From the NCBI RefSeq assembly GCF_014205075.1, contig NZ_JACHMU010000001.1, positions 558,001 to 622,000 on the forward strand: a DNA stretch of 64,000 bases, in the 5' to 3' direction. This document shows, piece after piece, positions 17,808 to 25,281 of this stretch. The position numbers and the translations under genes were made by a program. Every line of letters starts with the position of its first letter. The stretch's first letter is position 1. The notes under the pieces were generated by a model. That model searched no databases and had not been told where the DNA came from. It saw only the letters and a program-made list of their open reading frames with translations. This DNA comes from Microbacterium ginsengiterrae. Lineage in GTDB: Bacteria > Actinomycetota > Actinomycetes > Actinomycetales > Microbacteriaceae.

Positions 17808-19190
17808 TCATCGTGCGAGGTAGGCGACGAGGTCCTGGCGGGTGAGCACCGTGTGCGGACGCCCGTCCATTGTCACCAGGAGTGCGTCGGCCTCGGCGAG
17901 CGCAGCGCGGGCCTGTGCGACGGTCGCATGGATGCCGATGAGCGGAAGCCGCTCGCCGACGTGGTCGCCCACCGCATCGGTCGGTTTCGCGCCGTCCCGG
18001 AAGAGCAGGTCCAGCAGGCCGCGCTCGTCGACGGTGCCGACGACCTCTCCCATCATGACCGGTGGCTCCGCGCTCAGCACGACCAGCTGCGACACCGCGA
18101 ACTCGGTCATCATCTCGATCGCGTCGTGCACGGTGTCACTCGGGTGCGCGTGGACGAGGTCGGGGATCGCGCCCTGCCCGCCGCGGCCGGCAGTACGGGC
18201 CTGCAGCACATCGGCGACCGTCTCCCCCTCGCTGACGTCGTTGAAGCCGTAGGAGCGCATCCACGAGTCGTTGAAGATCTTCGAGAGGTAGCCGCGGCCG
18301 CCGTCCGGCAGCAGCACCACCATGACGGCATTCGCCGGAAGGGTCTTCGCCACGCGCAACGCGCCGGCGACGGCCATGCCGCTGGACCCGCCGACGAGGA
18401 TCCCCTCCTCCCTGGCGAGCCGTCGGGTCATCGCGAAGGATTCCGCGTCATCGACGGGCACGATCTCGTGGGGGACGCTCGGGTCGTAGGTGCCGGGCCA
18501 GATGTCCTCGCCAACCCCCTCGACGAGATAGGGGCGACCGGTGCCCCCGGAGTAGACGCTGCCCTCCGGGTCGATGCCGATGATGCGCACCCGATCGTCG
18601 GAGACGTCGCGGAGGTACCGCCCCGTCCCCGTGATGGTGCCGCCGGTGCCGACACCCGCGACGAAGTGGGTGACCTTCCCGTCGGTGTCACGCCAGATCT
18701 CGGGGCCCGTCGTCTCGTAGTGGCTGCGGGGGCCGTTCTGGTTCTCGTACTGGTTGGGCTTGAACGCCCCCGGGATCTCGGCGGCGAGCCGGTCGCTCAC
18801 GCTGTAGTAAGACTCGGGGCTGTCCGCGGGGACACTCGTCGGCGTCATCACGATCTCCGCGCCGTACGCACGCAGCACGTCGATCTTGTCCTCGCCGACC
18901 TTGTCCGGCAGCACGAACACGCAGCGGTATCCGCGCTGCTGGGCGACGAGCGCGAGTCCGACTCCGGTGTTGCCGCTCGTCGGCTCCACGATCGTCCCGC
19001 CGGGGGCGAGGAGCCCTTCGGCCTCTGCCGCATCGATGATGCGTGTGGCGATACGATCCTTCGCCGATCCGCCGGGGTTGAGGTATTCGAGCTTGACGAG
19101 CACCGTGCAGGCGACGCCCTCGGTCACGTGCTGCAGCTTGACCAGAGGGGTGTTGCCGACGAGGTCGACGATGTGCTCGGCGTAGTCCAT
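17808..19190 (-). CDS. cbs: Cystathionine beta-synthase with C-terminal CBS domain pair
   Basis: 460 residues. The PLP fold starts VDLVGNTPLVKL, with PLP lysine K44 in PGGSAKDRIA, the substrate loop EPTSGNTGVGLA, and the phosphate loop GVGTGGTITG. After about residue 335 two CBS repeats follow (residues about 340-460), as in eukaryotic and actinobacterial CBS. It condenses serine (or O-acetylserine) with homocysteine. The ATG at 19190 is preceded at 7 nt by TACGCT, so the mRNA is probably leaderless. With metB it forms the transsulfuration pair. Confidence 0.93.
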   Translation of the reverse strand: MDYAEHIVDLVGNTPLVKLQHVTEGVACTVLVKLEYLNPGGSAKDRIATRIIDAAEAEGLLAPGGTIVEPTSGNTGVGLALVAQQRGYRCVFVLPDKVGEDKIDVLRAYGAEIVMTPTSVPADSPESYYSVSDRLAAEIPGAFKPNQYENQNGPRSHYETTGPEIWRDTDGKVTHFVAGVGTGGTITGTGRYLRDVSDDRVRIIGIDPEGSVYSGGTGRPYLVEGVGEDIWPGTYDPSVPHEIVPVDDAESFAMTRRLAREEGILVGGSSGMAVAGALRVAKTLPANAVMVVLLPDGGRGYLSKIFNDSWMRSYGFNDVSEGETVADVLQARTAGRGGQGAIPDLVHAHPSDTVHDAIEMMTEFAVSQLVVLSAEPPVMMGEVVGTVDERGLLDLLFRDGAKPTDAVGDHVGERLPLIGIHATVAQARAALAEADALLVTMDGRPHTVLTRQDLVAYLAR

Positions 19191-19197
19191 ACGACCA

Positions 19198-19203
19198 AGC
19201 GTA
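19198..19203 (-). promoter_or_regulatory. -10 box TACGCT for cbs
   Basis: TACGCT is followed by seven bases and then the cbs ATG. A GTAACG sits 17 nt upstream in the -35 position. This is a good candidate for a leaderless start. Confidence 0.55.
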
Positions 19204-19246
19204 CGGGGCAGCGGGCGCCACGTTACGGCGGCGCCCGCTGCGTCCG

Positions 19247-20206
19247 TCAGCCCTTGGTCGAGCCGGCGAGCAGGCCTCGCACGAAGTACCGCTGCAGAGC
19301 GAAGAACACGATCAGCGGCACGATGATCGACACGAACGCCCCCGCCGTGAGCAGGTGCCAGTCGTTGCCTCTCGTGCCGGTGATCTCCGCCAGCAGCTTC
19401 GTGATCGGCGCTGCGCCGCCGTCGGCGAACACCAATGCCACGAGCAGGTCGTTCCAGACCCACAGGAACTGGAAGATCGCGACGGAGGCGATCGCCGGCA
19501 TCGTCAACGGCAGCACGATGCGGAAGAAGATCTGCCCGCGCGACGCGCCGTCCACTCGCGCCGCCTCGATGATCTCGCCAGGGATCTGCGACATGAAGTT
19601 GTGCAGCAGGTAGATCGCGAGCGGAAGCGCGAACATCGAGTGCGCGAGCCAGACCTGTGCGTATCCGTCGGATGCCCCCAGCGGCAGCGTCACCTGGAGC
19701 CCGAAGATGCTCAGTCCGCGCGAGAACGTGCTCAGCAGCGGCACCAGCGCCATCTGGATAGGCACGATCTGCAGCGCGAAGATGAAGATGAACAGGAAGT
19801 TGCGGCCCTTGAAGTCGATCCAGGCGAACGCGTACGCCGCCATGGACGCGATCATGAGCGGCACGAGGGTCGCCGGGATCGTGATCGCGATCGAGTTCAC
19901 GAACGACTCCAGCATGGTCAGCTGGGTCGTACCGGACGCGAGCACGTCGACGTAGTTCTCACCCGTGACCTGCGGGTTGAGGAAGAACTCCCACCAGCCG
20001 CTCGTGAGGATCTGGTCCCGGGGTCGGAACGACGAGATGAACAGACCGAGCGTGGGGATGGTCCACAACACGGCGATCACGATCGACGCGACAGAGGCCC
20101 AGGGCTTCGAGAGCCGCTGCCGCGTCCTGCCCGCCGACGCGTTGAGCTTCCCTCCGGTGGTCACAGCCGCCGTCTCGAGGGTGGCGCTGCGCAGTGTGTC
20201 GCTCAT
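19247..20206 (-). CDS. Carbohydrate ABC transporter permease (MalG/UgpE type)
   Basis: 319 residues with six membrane segments. The ATPase-contact EAA loop reads EIIEAARVDGASRGQIF at about residues 208-224. The N-terminal stretch of about 40 residues is cytoplasmic and basic. It starts inside the last codons of the partner permease (4-bp overlap). It is the last gene of the importer operon. No ATP-binding gene is nearby, so a shared MsiK-type ATPase encoded elsewhere is likely. Confidence 0.93.
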   Translation of the reverse strand: MSDTLRSATLETAAVTTGGKLNASAGRTRQRLSKPWASVASIVIAVLWTIPTLGLFISSFRPRDQILTSGWWEFFLNPQVTGENYVDVLASGTTQLTMLESFVNSIAITIPATLVPLMIASMAAYAFAWIDFKGRNFLFIFIFALQIVPIQMALVPLLSTFSRGLSIFGLQVTLPLGASDGYAQVWLAHSMFALPLAIYLLHNFMSQIPGEIIEAARVDGASRGQIFFRIVLPLTMPAIASVAIFQFLWVWNDLLVALVFADGGAAPITKLLAEITGTRGNDWHLLTAGAFVSIIVPLIVFFALQRYFVRGLLAGSTKG

Positions 20207-21342
20207 CGGATCTCCCGCTGCTTCTGAATCTGACGTGCGTTGTAGATGACGATCGGCAGCACGAGGATGAACAGGATGACGGCGAGCGCAGCGCTGCGTC
20301 CCGCCTCGAACTTCGTGAACTGCGTGTACATCTCATTCGCGAGCACGCTGGTCTCGTAGTTGCCTGCCGTCATCGTGCGCACGATGTCGAAGACCTTCAG
20401 CGAGGCGATCGAGATCGTCGTCAGCACGACGATGAGGGCGGGGCGGATGGCCGGAACGGTCACCGAGATGAATCGCTGCCAGGCGTTCGCGCCGTCGAGC
20501 TCGGCGGCCTCGAGCAGCTCCGTCGGCACACCCTTGATGGATGCCGAGAGGATCACCATCGCGAAACCGGTCTGCACCCAGATGAGCACGACGATGAGGA
20601 ACAGCGTGTTCCACGGCGCATTGAGGAGGAACTGCTGCGGCTCGGCGCCGAACCAGACGAGGATCTGGTTGAGCAGACCGATCTGGTCGTACTGCGGGCC
20701 GCGGTACTCGTACATGAACCGCCAGATGATTCCGGCTCCGACGAACGAGATCGCCATCGGCATGAACACGAGGACCTTGTAGATCTTCTCGCCGCGGGTC
20801 TTGTCGATGAACACCGCATACGCCAGTCCGACGATCGTCGACACCGTCGGAACGATGAGCACCCACACGATCGTGTTGATCACGACACGGACGCCGTCGG
20901 GCTGCCCGAAGATCCACAGATAGTTGTCGAACCCGACGAAGGACTTCCCCGAGGAGTTCATGAACGACGACACGAACGTCTGCAACGAGGGCAGGATGAG
21001 CCCGACGAGCAGGAGGAGGAATGCCGGCGCCAGGAAGGCGACGAGCTGGATCAGATACCCCTTGCCGGCACGGGACCGGTAGTCGAGCAGGAAGAAGATC
21101 GCCCCGACGACCACGGCGACGCCGATGGCCCAGTAGTACGACCGGAAGAACCACATCACCGCGAGCGGGATGAGAAGACACATCGCCAGACGCGCCACCG
21201 TGTACCACTTGCCGGTGCGCGGAGCGATGTCGACGAGGAAGAGGATGGCGGCCACCACCACACCGAAGGCGATGACCACGACCACCGCCTGCAGCACTGC
21301 AGGCAGCGAACCAATCCATTGGAAGAAATCGAGCGCGGTCAC
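20203..21342 (-). CDS. Carbohydrate ABC transporter permease (MalF/UgpA type) with extra N-terminal membrane segments
   Basis: 379 residues. The core permease begins near residue 95 (LIQLVAFLAPAFLLLLVG), and its EAA loop is ELLEAAELDGANAWQRF at about 276-292. In front of it lie about 95 extra residues with three hydrophobic segments, which ordinary MalF/UgpA subunits of about 300 residues lack. The start is a GTG at 21342 preceded by AAGGGGA. It follows the binding-protein gene across a strong UUCG hairpin and overlaps the next permease gene by four bases. Confidence 0.9.
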   Translation of the reverse strand: MTALDFFQWIGSLPAVLQAVVVVIAFGVVVAAILFLVDIAPRTGKWYTVARLAMCLLIPLAVMWFFRSYYWAIGVAVVVGAIFFLLDYRSRAGKGYLIQLVAFLAPAFLLLLVGLILPSLQTFVSSFMNSSGKSFVGFDNYLWIFGQPDGVRVVINTIVWVLIVPTVSTIVGLAYAVFIDKTRGEKIYKVLVFMPMAISFVGAGIIWRFMYEYRGPQYDQIGLLNQILVWFGAEPQQFLLNAPWNTLFLIVVLIWVQTGFAMVILSASIKGVPTELLEAAELDGANAWQRFISVTVPAIRPALIVVLTTISIASLKVFDIVRTMTAGNYETSVLANEMYTQFTKFEAGRSAALAVILFILVLPIVIYNARQIQKQREIR

Positions 21343-21395
21343 AGAGTCCCCTTTGCAAGGTCATCGAAAGTCCGTGCAGCGAACACGGACGAGTG

Positions 21396-21425
21396 CAGGT
21401 GGGCCGCCCGAAGGCGGCCCACCTG
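21396..21425 (-). terminator. UUCG-capped hairpin between binding protein and permeases
   Basis: The minus strand forms a perfect 13-bp stem (CAGGTGGGCCGCC with GGCGGCCCACCTG) closed by TTCG, the most stable tetraloop. No U-run follows, so it is probably a partial terminator or 3' stabiliser, which would give more binding protein than permease. This is a common design in sugar importers. Confidence 0.7.
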
Positions 21426-21433
21426 TTGTCGGA

Positions 21434-22756
21434 TCAGCCTGCCGGCCAGCCCGACTCGATCTGCTCGAGGACCTTGTCCGTCGCGTCGCCGTTGACCCAG
21501 GCGACCATTCCCTTCCAGAACGTGCCGGCCCCGACAGCACCCGGCATCAGGTCGCTGGCGTCGAAGCGGAACGTGGTGTCGGGGTCCTGCAGGATCTTGA
21601 TGGTCTCCTGCAGGATGGGGTCCTGCGCGTTGGCGGGGTCGAGACCGTTGTTCGCGGAGGTCACGCCACCCAGGCTCACGCGGCTGTTGGCCCACTCGGG
21701 GCTCGACAGGTACGCGAGCACCTTCTGCGTGGCCTCGGAGTCGCTGAACGCGCCGACGATCTCACCGGCACCGGTCACCGCGCTGTCGCCCGCGCTCTCA
21801 CCGGGGAGCATGAAGGCCCAGACATCGCCGTCCTCGGCGATGGTGGTGCCCTCGGGGAAGAACCCGGACAGGAACGACGCCTGGTGCGTCAGCGCGCACT
21901 TGCCGTCCGCCAGCGCGGGGGCGACGTCACCGAACGCCGTCGAGTTGATGGAGCGGACGTCACCGAAACCGGCGTTGACGTTCGCCGGGTTCAGCAGGAT
22001 CTCACCGACCGAGTCGAACGCCTCCTTGATCTGCGGGTCGGTGAACTTCACCTCGTTGGTCACCCACTGGTCGTAGACGTCGGGGCCCGCCTGGCGGAGG
22101 ACGTAGTCCTCGATCCAGTCCGTGCCCGGCCAGCCGGTCGCCGTGCCCGACTCGAAGCCGGCGCACCATGCCGGGGTGCCGGTGGTCGACTGGATGGTGT
22201 CCGTGAGGGTCTTCAGGTCATCGAGGGTCTCGGGGACCTCGACACCCCACTCCTCGAACTGCGTCGGGGAGTACCAGATCCAGCCCTTGACGTTGGCCAT
22301 CAGCGGCGCGCCGTAGAACGTGCCGTCATAGGTGCCGTAGTTGACCCAGTCCTCGGTCCAGTACTCGTTGGCGTTCTTCTCGACCTCTTCGGGCGCGGGC
22401 TTGAGGAAGTCGCGCGATGCGAAGTCGGCGAACAGACCGGGCTGCGGGAAGATCGCGATGTCGGGCGGGTTGCCACCCTGCGCGCGCGTCCCCAGCTGGG
22501 TCTCGAAGTCCTGACTTCCTTCGTACTTGATCTCGATGTCGTTCTCCGCCGCCCAGTCGGCCCAGGACTCCTGCAGGAGTTCGGCCTCGCTGTCGACGAT
22601 CGTTCCGTAGATGGTGACGGTGCTGCTGCCGCCGTCTCCGCCGTCACCACCGCCGCCTTCCGGCGCACCGGGTGCACCGCAACCGGCAAGGGCGATGCCC
22701 GCGGCCCCGAGCAGGGCGAGCGGCGCAAGACGCCGATATCGCTGTGACTGTGCCAT
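21434..22756 (-). CDS. Sugar ABC transporter substrate-binding lipoprotein
   Basis: 440 residues. It has a lipoprotein signal peptide with lipobox IALAGC (C26), a Gly-rich linker, and then a family 1 extracellular binding domain (TVTIYGTIVDSEAELLQ, GNPPDIAIFPQPGLFADFA, ADGKCALTHQASFLSGFFP). It captures an oligosaccharide outside the cell and passes it to the two permeases. The many acidic and aromatic residues fit an alpha-glucoside or similar sugar, but the substrate is not decided. It is the first gene of the operon and is divergent from the LacI regulator, with an operator at its promoter. Confidence 0.93.
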   Translation of the reverse strand: MAQSQRYRRLAPLALLGAAGIALAGCGAPGAPEGGGGDGGDGGSSTVTIYGTIVDSEAELLQESWADWAAENDIEIKYEGSQDFETQLGTRAQGGNPPDIAIFPQPGLFADFASRDFLKPAPEEVEKNANEYWTEDWVNYGTYDGTFYGAPLMANVKGWIWYSPTQFEEWGVEVPETLDDLKTLTDTIQSTTGTPAWCAGFESGTATGWPGTDWIEDYVLRQAGPDVYDQWVTNEVKFTDPQIKEAFDSVGEILLNPANVNAGFGDVRSINSTAFGDVAPALADGKCALTHQASFLSGFFPEGTTIAEDGDVWAFMLPGESAGDSAVTGAGEIVGAFSDSEATQKVLAYLSSPEWANSRVSLGGVTSANNGLDPANAQDPILQETIKILQDPDTTFRFDASDLMPGAVGAGTFWKGMVAWVNGDATDKVLEQIESGWPAG

Positions 22757-22815
22757 GTGACTTCTCCTCTTCGAGTTCACGTCCCCGAGCATGCCGACGC
22801 GTGCGGCGACGGATC

Positions 22816-22830
22816 GGGAACCGCTTCCAG
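22816..22830. promoter_or_regulatory. LacI-type operator 1
   Basis: GGGAACCGCTTCCAG contains an imperfect palindrome (GGAACCGCTTCC, 10 of 12 positions symmetric). It lies just downstream of the binding-protein -10 box, where a bound LacI protein would block transcription. It closely matches operator 2. Confidence 0.7.
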
Positions 22831-22834
22831 GCCC

Positions 22835-22863
22835 AACATACTGGCCAGCCAGACGCGACACAA
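22835..22863 (-). promoter_or_regulatory. Promoter of the sugar importer operon
   Basis: The -35 TTGTGT (22858-22863) and -10 TATGTT (22835-22840) have a 17-nt spacer. The transcription start falls at the edge of operator 1. Confidence 0.6.
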
Positions 22864-22940
22864 TGGCGGCAGATCACAAGCTCGCAACCTTTCGGACGGG
22901 GATGCCCTGTCGCCTGAGAGCGCTACCACGCCGTCTCCAC

Positions 22941-22954
22941 TGGAACCGGTTCCC
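22941..22954. promoter_or_regulatory. LacI-type operator 2
   Basis: TGGAACCGGTTCCC holds the perfect 12-bp palindrome GGAACCGGTTCC. It overlaps a possible -35 (TTCCCT) of the lacI gene, with TACGCT 17 nt downstream, so it may serve autoregulation. It is about 120 bp from operator 1, which could allow looping. Confidence 0.7.
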
Positions 22955-23018
22955 TTTCTCGGGCACCGCGGCTACGCTGTGCCCTGGCGCCCCGCGCGCC
23001 CTCATCGAGGAGGATGCC

Positions 23019-24023
23019 ATGAGCACGATCGCGGACGTCGCCGCCCGTGCCGGCGTCTCCAAGGCCACCGCCAGTCGCGCGCTGAGCGGTCGTGGCTATG
23101 TGTCCCCCGAGACCAGGGCCAGGGTCGAACGCGCCGCAGAGGCGCTGTCCTACGTCGCCCATTCCTCGGCGACGAGCCTCGCCACCGGACGCACCATGAC
23201 GGTGGGGGTCATCGTCCCCTCGATCGAACGATGGTTCTTCTCCGAACTGCTCGCCGGCGCGCAGGAGGCGTTGATCGACGCGGGATACGACCTCACTCTG
23301 TTCTGCCTTCCGGAGCACTCCGCCGCCCGCCGTCGCGTGTTCGACGACGTCCTCCCCCGGCGCCGGTATGACGGACTGATCGCCGCTGGCGTCCAGCCGG
23401 AGGCCGGCGAGATGGATCAGTTGATCAGAGCCGATCGTCCGGTCGTCTGCGTCGGCCCGCACAACGACGTCGTCGACAACATCTCGATCGACGACGCCGC
23501 AGCCGCCGCCATCGCCACTGAACACCTCATCGACCTCGGGCACACCGAGATCGCCTTCATCGGCGGCGCCGCGAGCGCGGCCGGGTTCAGCGTCAGTGAT
23601 CGCCTCCGCCTCGAAGGTCACCGCGCGGCGATGACGGCAGCAGGCCTGAGGACACGGACGAGGGTGAGCCTGGCGTCCGGCGGCATGCCGAGCGGCTACG
23701 AGGCCGCCGTCGACCTGCTCGGCAACCGGCGCACGCGGCCGACCGCCGTCGTTGGCGTGTGCGACGAGGTCGCGATCGGCACGATCATCGCGGCGCGCCG
23801 GCTCGGCATCGCCGTGCCGACCGAGTTGAGCGTCGTCGGCGTCGACGACCACGAGTACGCGGAGATGTTCGCGCTGACGACGATCCGTCAGCAGCCGCGC
23901 GAGCAGGGCCGCGAGGCCGTTCGGATGCTCATGCGACGACTCGATGACCCCGACTCCGCGCGGCAGCATGCGGTCGCGGCATCCGCCCTCGTGGTGCGCA
24001 ACTCCTCCACCGCCCCTCGGTGA
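23019..24023 (+). CDS. LacI-family transcriptional regulator of the sugar importer
   Basis: 334 residues. The helix-turn-helix at the N-terminus reads TIADVAARAGVSKATASRAL, followed by the hinge and a periplasmic-binding-protein-like effector domain (VGVIVPSIERWFFSELLAGAQ, VVGVDDHEYAEMFALTTIRQQ). The start ATG at 23019 has GAGGAGG upstream. It is divergent from the importer operon, and two GGAACCG-type palindromes lie between them, so it is the local repressor that should release when the sugar is present. Confidence 0.93.
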   Translation: MSTIADVAARAGVSKATASRALSGRGYVSPETRARVERAAEALSYVAHSSATSLATGRTMTVGVIVPSIERWFFSELLAGAQEALIDAGYDLTLFCLPEHSAARRRVFDDVLPRRRYDGLIAAGVQPEAGEMDQLIRADRPVVCVGPHNDVVDNISIDDAAAAAIATEHLIDLGHTEIAFIGGAASAAGFSVSDRLRLEGHRAAMTAAGLRTRTRVSLASGGMPSGYEAAVDLLGNRRTRPTAVVGVCDEVAIGTIIAARRLGIAVPTELSVVGVDDHEYAEMFALTTIRQQPREQGREAVRMLMRRLDDPDSARQHAVAASALVVRNSSTAPR

Positions 24024-24050
24024 CGGCGCGACTCATCGACCCAGGACGCA

Positions 24051-24082
24051 CGAATGCCCCGGGGGCGACCCCGGGGCATTCG
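24051..24082. terminator. Bidirectional terminator between lacI and rplL
   Basis: A perfect 14-bp stem (CGAATGCCCCGGGG with CCCCGGGGCATTCG) with a GCGA loop lies in the 73-bp gap between two convergent genes, so it can end both transcripts. Confidence 0.85.
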
Positions 24083-24096
24083 TGATGCAGACGTGA

Positions 24097-24477
24097 TTAC
24101 TTGAGCGTAACCGTGGCGCCGGCGCCCTCCAGGGCCTCCTTCGCCTTCTCGGCGGTCTCCTTGTTGGCGCCCTCAAGGACAGCCTTCGGAGCACCGTCGA
24201 CGACAGCCTTGGCCTCGCCGAGGCCGAGCGAGGTGAGCTCGCGGACAGCCTTGATGACCTGGATCTTCTTGTCGCCGGCAGCCTCGAGGATGACGTCGAA
24301 GGAGTCCTTCTCCTCAACCTCTTCTGCAGCGCCTGCGCCACCGGCGCCGGCAACGGCGACGGGAGCAGCAGCGGTGACGTCGAACTTCTCCTCGAACGCC
24401 TTGACGAACTCGCTGAGCTCGACGAGGGTCAGGTCGGCGAACTGCTCGAGCAGCTCCTCAGTGGTGAGCTTAGCCAT
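24097..24477 (-). CDS. rplL: Ribosomal protein L7/L12
   Basis: 126 residues. It is the stalk protein of the large subunit that recruits translation factors. The N-terminal dimerisation helix ([20 protein letters not shown]), the Ala/Gly-rich hinge ([14 protein letters not shown]) and the C-terminal domain [23 protein letters not shown] are all present. It follows rplJ after 48 bp with AGGAGA before the ATG. Confidence 0.98.
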   Translation of the reverse strand: MAKLTTEELLEQFADLTLVELSEFVKAFEEKFDVTAAAPVAVAGAGGAGAAEEVEEKDSFDVILEAAGDKKIQVIKAVRELTSLGLGEAKAVVDGAPKAVLEGANKETAEKAKEALEGAGATVTLK

Positions 24478-24525
24478 GATGTATCTCCTAGATTGATGGG
24501 GTTTGTGGAACGAGATCGCGGTCGC

Positions 24526-25014
24526 TCACGCGGCCTCTGCGGTCTCCAGCTTTTCGCGAAGCGCGTCGATGGTGGCGGCAGCCTTGCCCATCGTCGCCTT
24601 CATCATGCCCGCAGCCTTCGCAAGCAGAACCTCACGGCTCTCGAGCGAGGCGTACTTGTTGACCTCGTCGGCGGTGAGCGAGTTGCCCTCGAACACGCCG
24701 CCCTTGATCACGAGAAGCGGGTTGGCCTTGGCGAAATCACGAAGAGCCTTCGCGGTGGCGACGAAGTCGCCGTGCACGAATGCGACAGCCGACGGACCCT
24801 TGAGGTCGTCGTCCAGCGCAGAGATCCCGGCGTTGTTGGCCGCGATCTTGGTCAGCGTGTTCTTCACCACGGCGTACTCAGCGTCCTGACGGATGCTGTT
24901 GCGCAGCTCCTTGAGCTGGGCAACCGTCAGACCGCGGTACTCGGTCAGCAGGACGGCGTTCGAGTTCTCGAAGTTCTTCGTGAGCTCGGCAACCGATGCA
25001 TCCTTCTGCGCCAT
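24526..25014 (-). CDS. rplJ: Ribosomal protein L10
   Basis: 162 residues. It anchors the L7/L12 dimers on the ribosome. It begins [20 protein letters not shown] and contains [15 protein letters not shown] and [11 protein letters not shown], all typical. The start ATG at 25014 follows AAGGAG. The long leader upstream contains a terminator-like hairpin, the usual target of L10 autoregulation. Confidence 0.98.
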   Translation of the reverse strand: MAQKDASVAELTKNFENSNAVLLTEYRGLTVAQLKELRNSIRQDAEYAVVKNTLTKIAANNAGISALDDDLKGPSAVAFVHGDFVATAKALRDFAKANPLLVIKGGVFEGNSLTADEVNKYASLESREVLLAKAAGMMKATMGKAAATIDALREKLETAEAA

Positions 25015-25076
25015 GGTCACTCCTTGGTGTGTACGGGATGCCGCACGTGCGTGAGGCATCGACCTGAACCGCCCAC

Positions 25077-25110
25077 AAACAAAAACGCTCCGGCGCAAGC
25101 GACGGAGCGT
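25077..25110 (-). promoter_or_regulatory. rplJ leader hairpin with T-run (attenuator-like)
   Basis: In the about 200-nt rplJ leader, ACGCTCCG pairs with CGGAGCGT across a 10-nt loop and is directly followed by TTTTTGTTT, the form of an intrinsic terminator, 60-odd bases before the rplJ start. Upstream leader sequence (25111-25215) contains further paired blocks such as GGATCCA/TGGATC-type repeats that could compete. It is most simply a ribosomal-protein L10 leader that controls read-through. Confidence 0.65.
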
Positions 25111-25223
25111 GGATCCAGAATCCTGGATGACGATCATGTCCCTGCGCGGGCCCCTGCATTGCAGTGCTTCAATCGTCTTGTGCTTGCGCACGCCACGATG
25201 ACCAGCGGTCTTCGGTTACCGCA

Positions 25224-25252
25224 ACTCTACCGGAACGGACCCCGCTCCCCAA
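25224..25252 (-). promoter_or_regulatory. Promoter of rplJ-rplL
   Basis: The -35 TTGGGG (25247-25252) and -10 TAGAGT (25224-25229) are separated by 17 nt. Transcription would start near 25217, giving a leader of about 200 nt. Confidence 0.6.
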
Positions 25253-25281
25253 ATCCGCGCCAGCCCCCGGCGTCCGGCAGG

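Noticed and set aside
21170..22747. A 525-codon plus-strand frame opposite the sugar-binding lipoprotein
   Set aside because: It is low-complexity Arg/Gly/Val-rich sequence with no domain; the minus-strand product has a signal peptide and a binding-protein fold.
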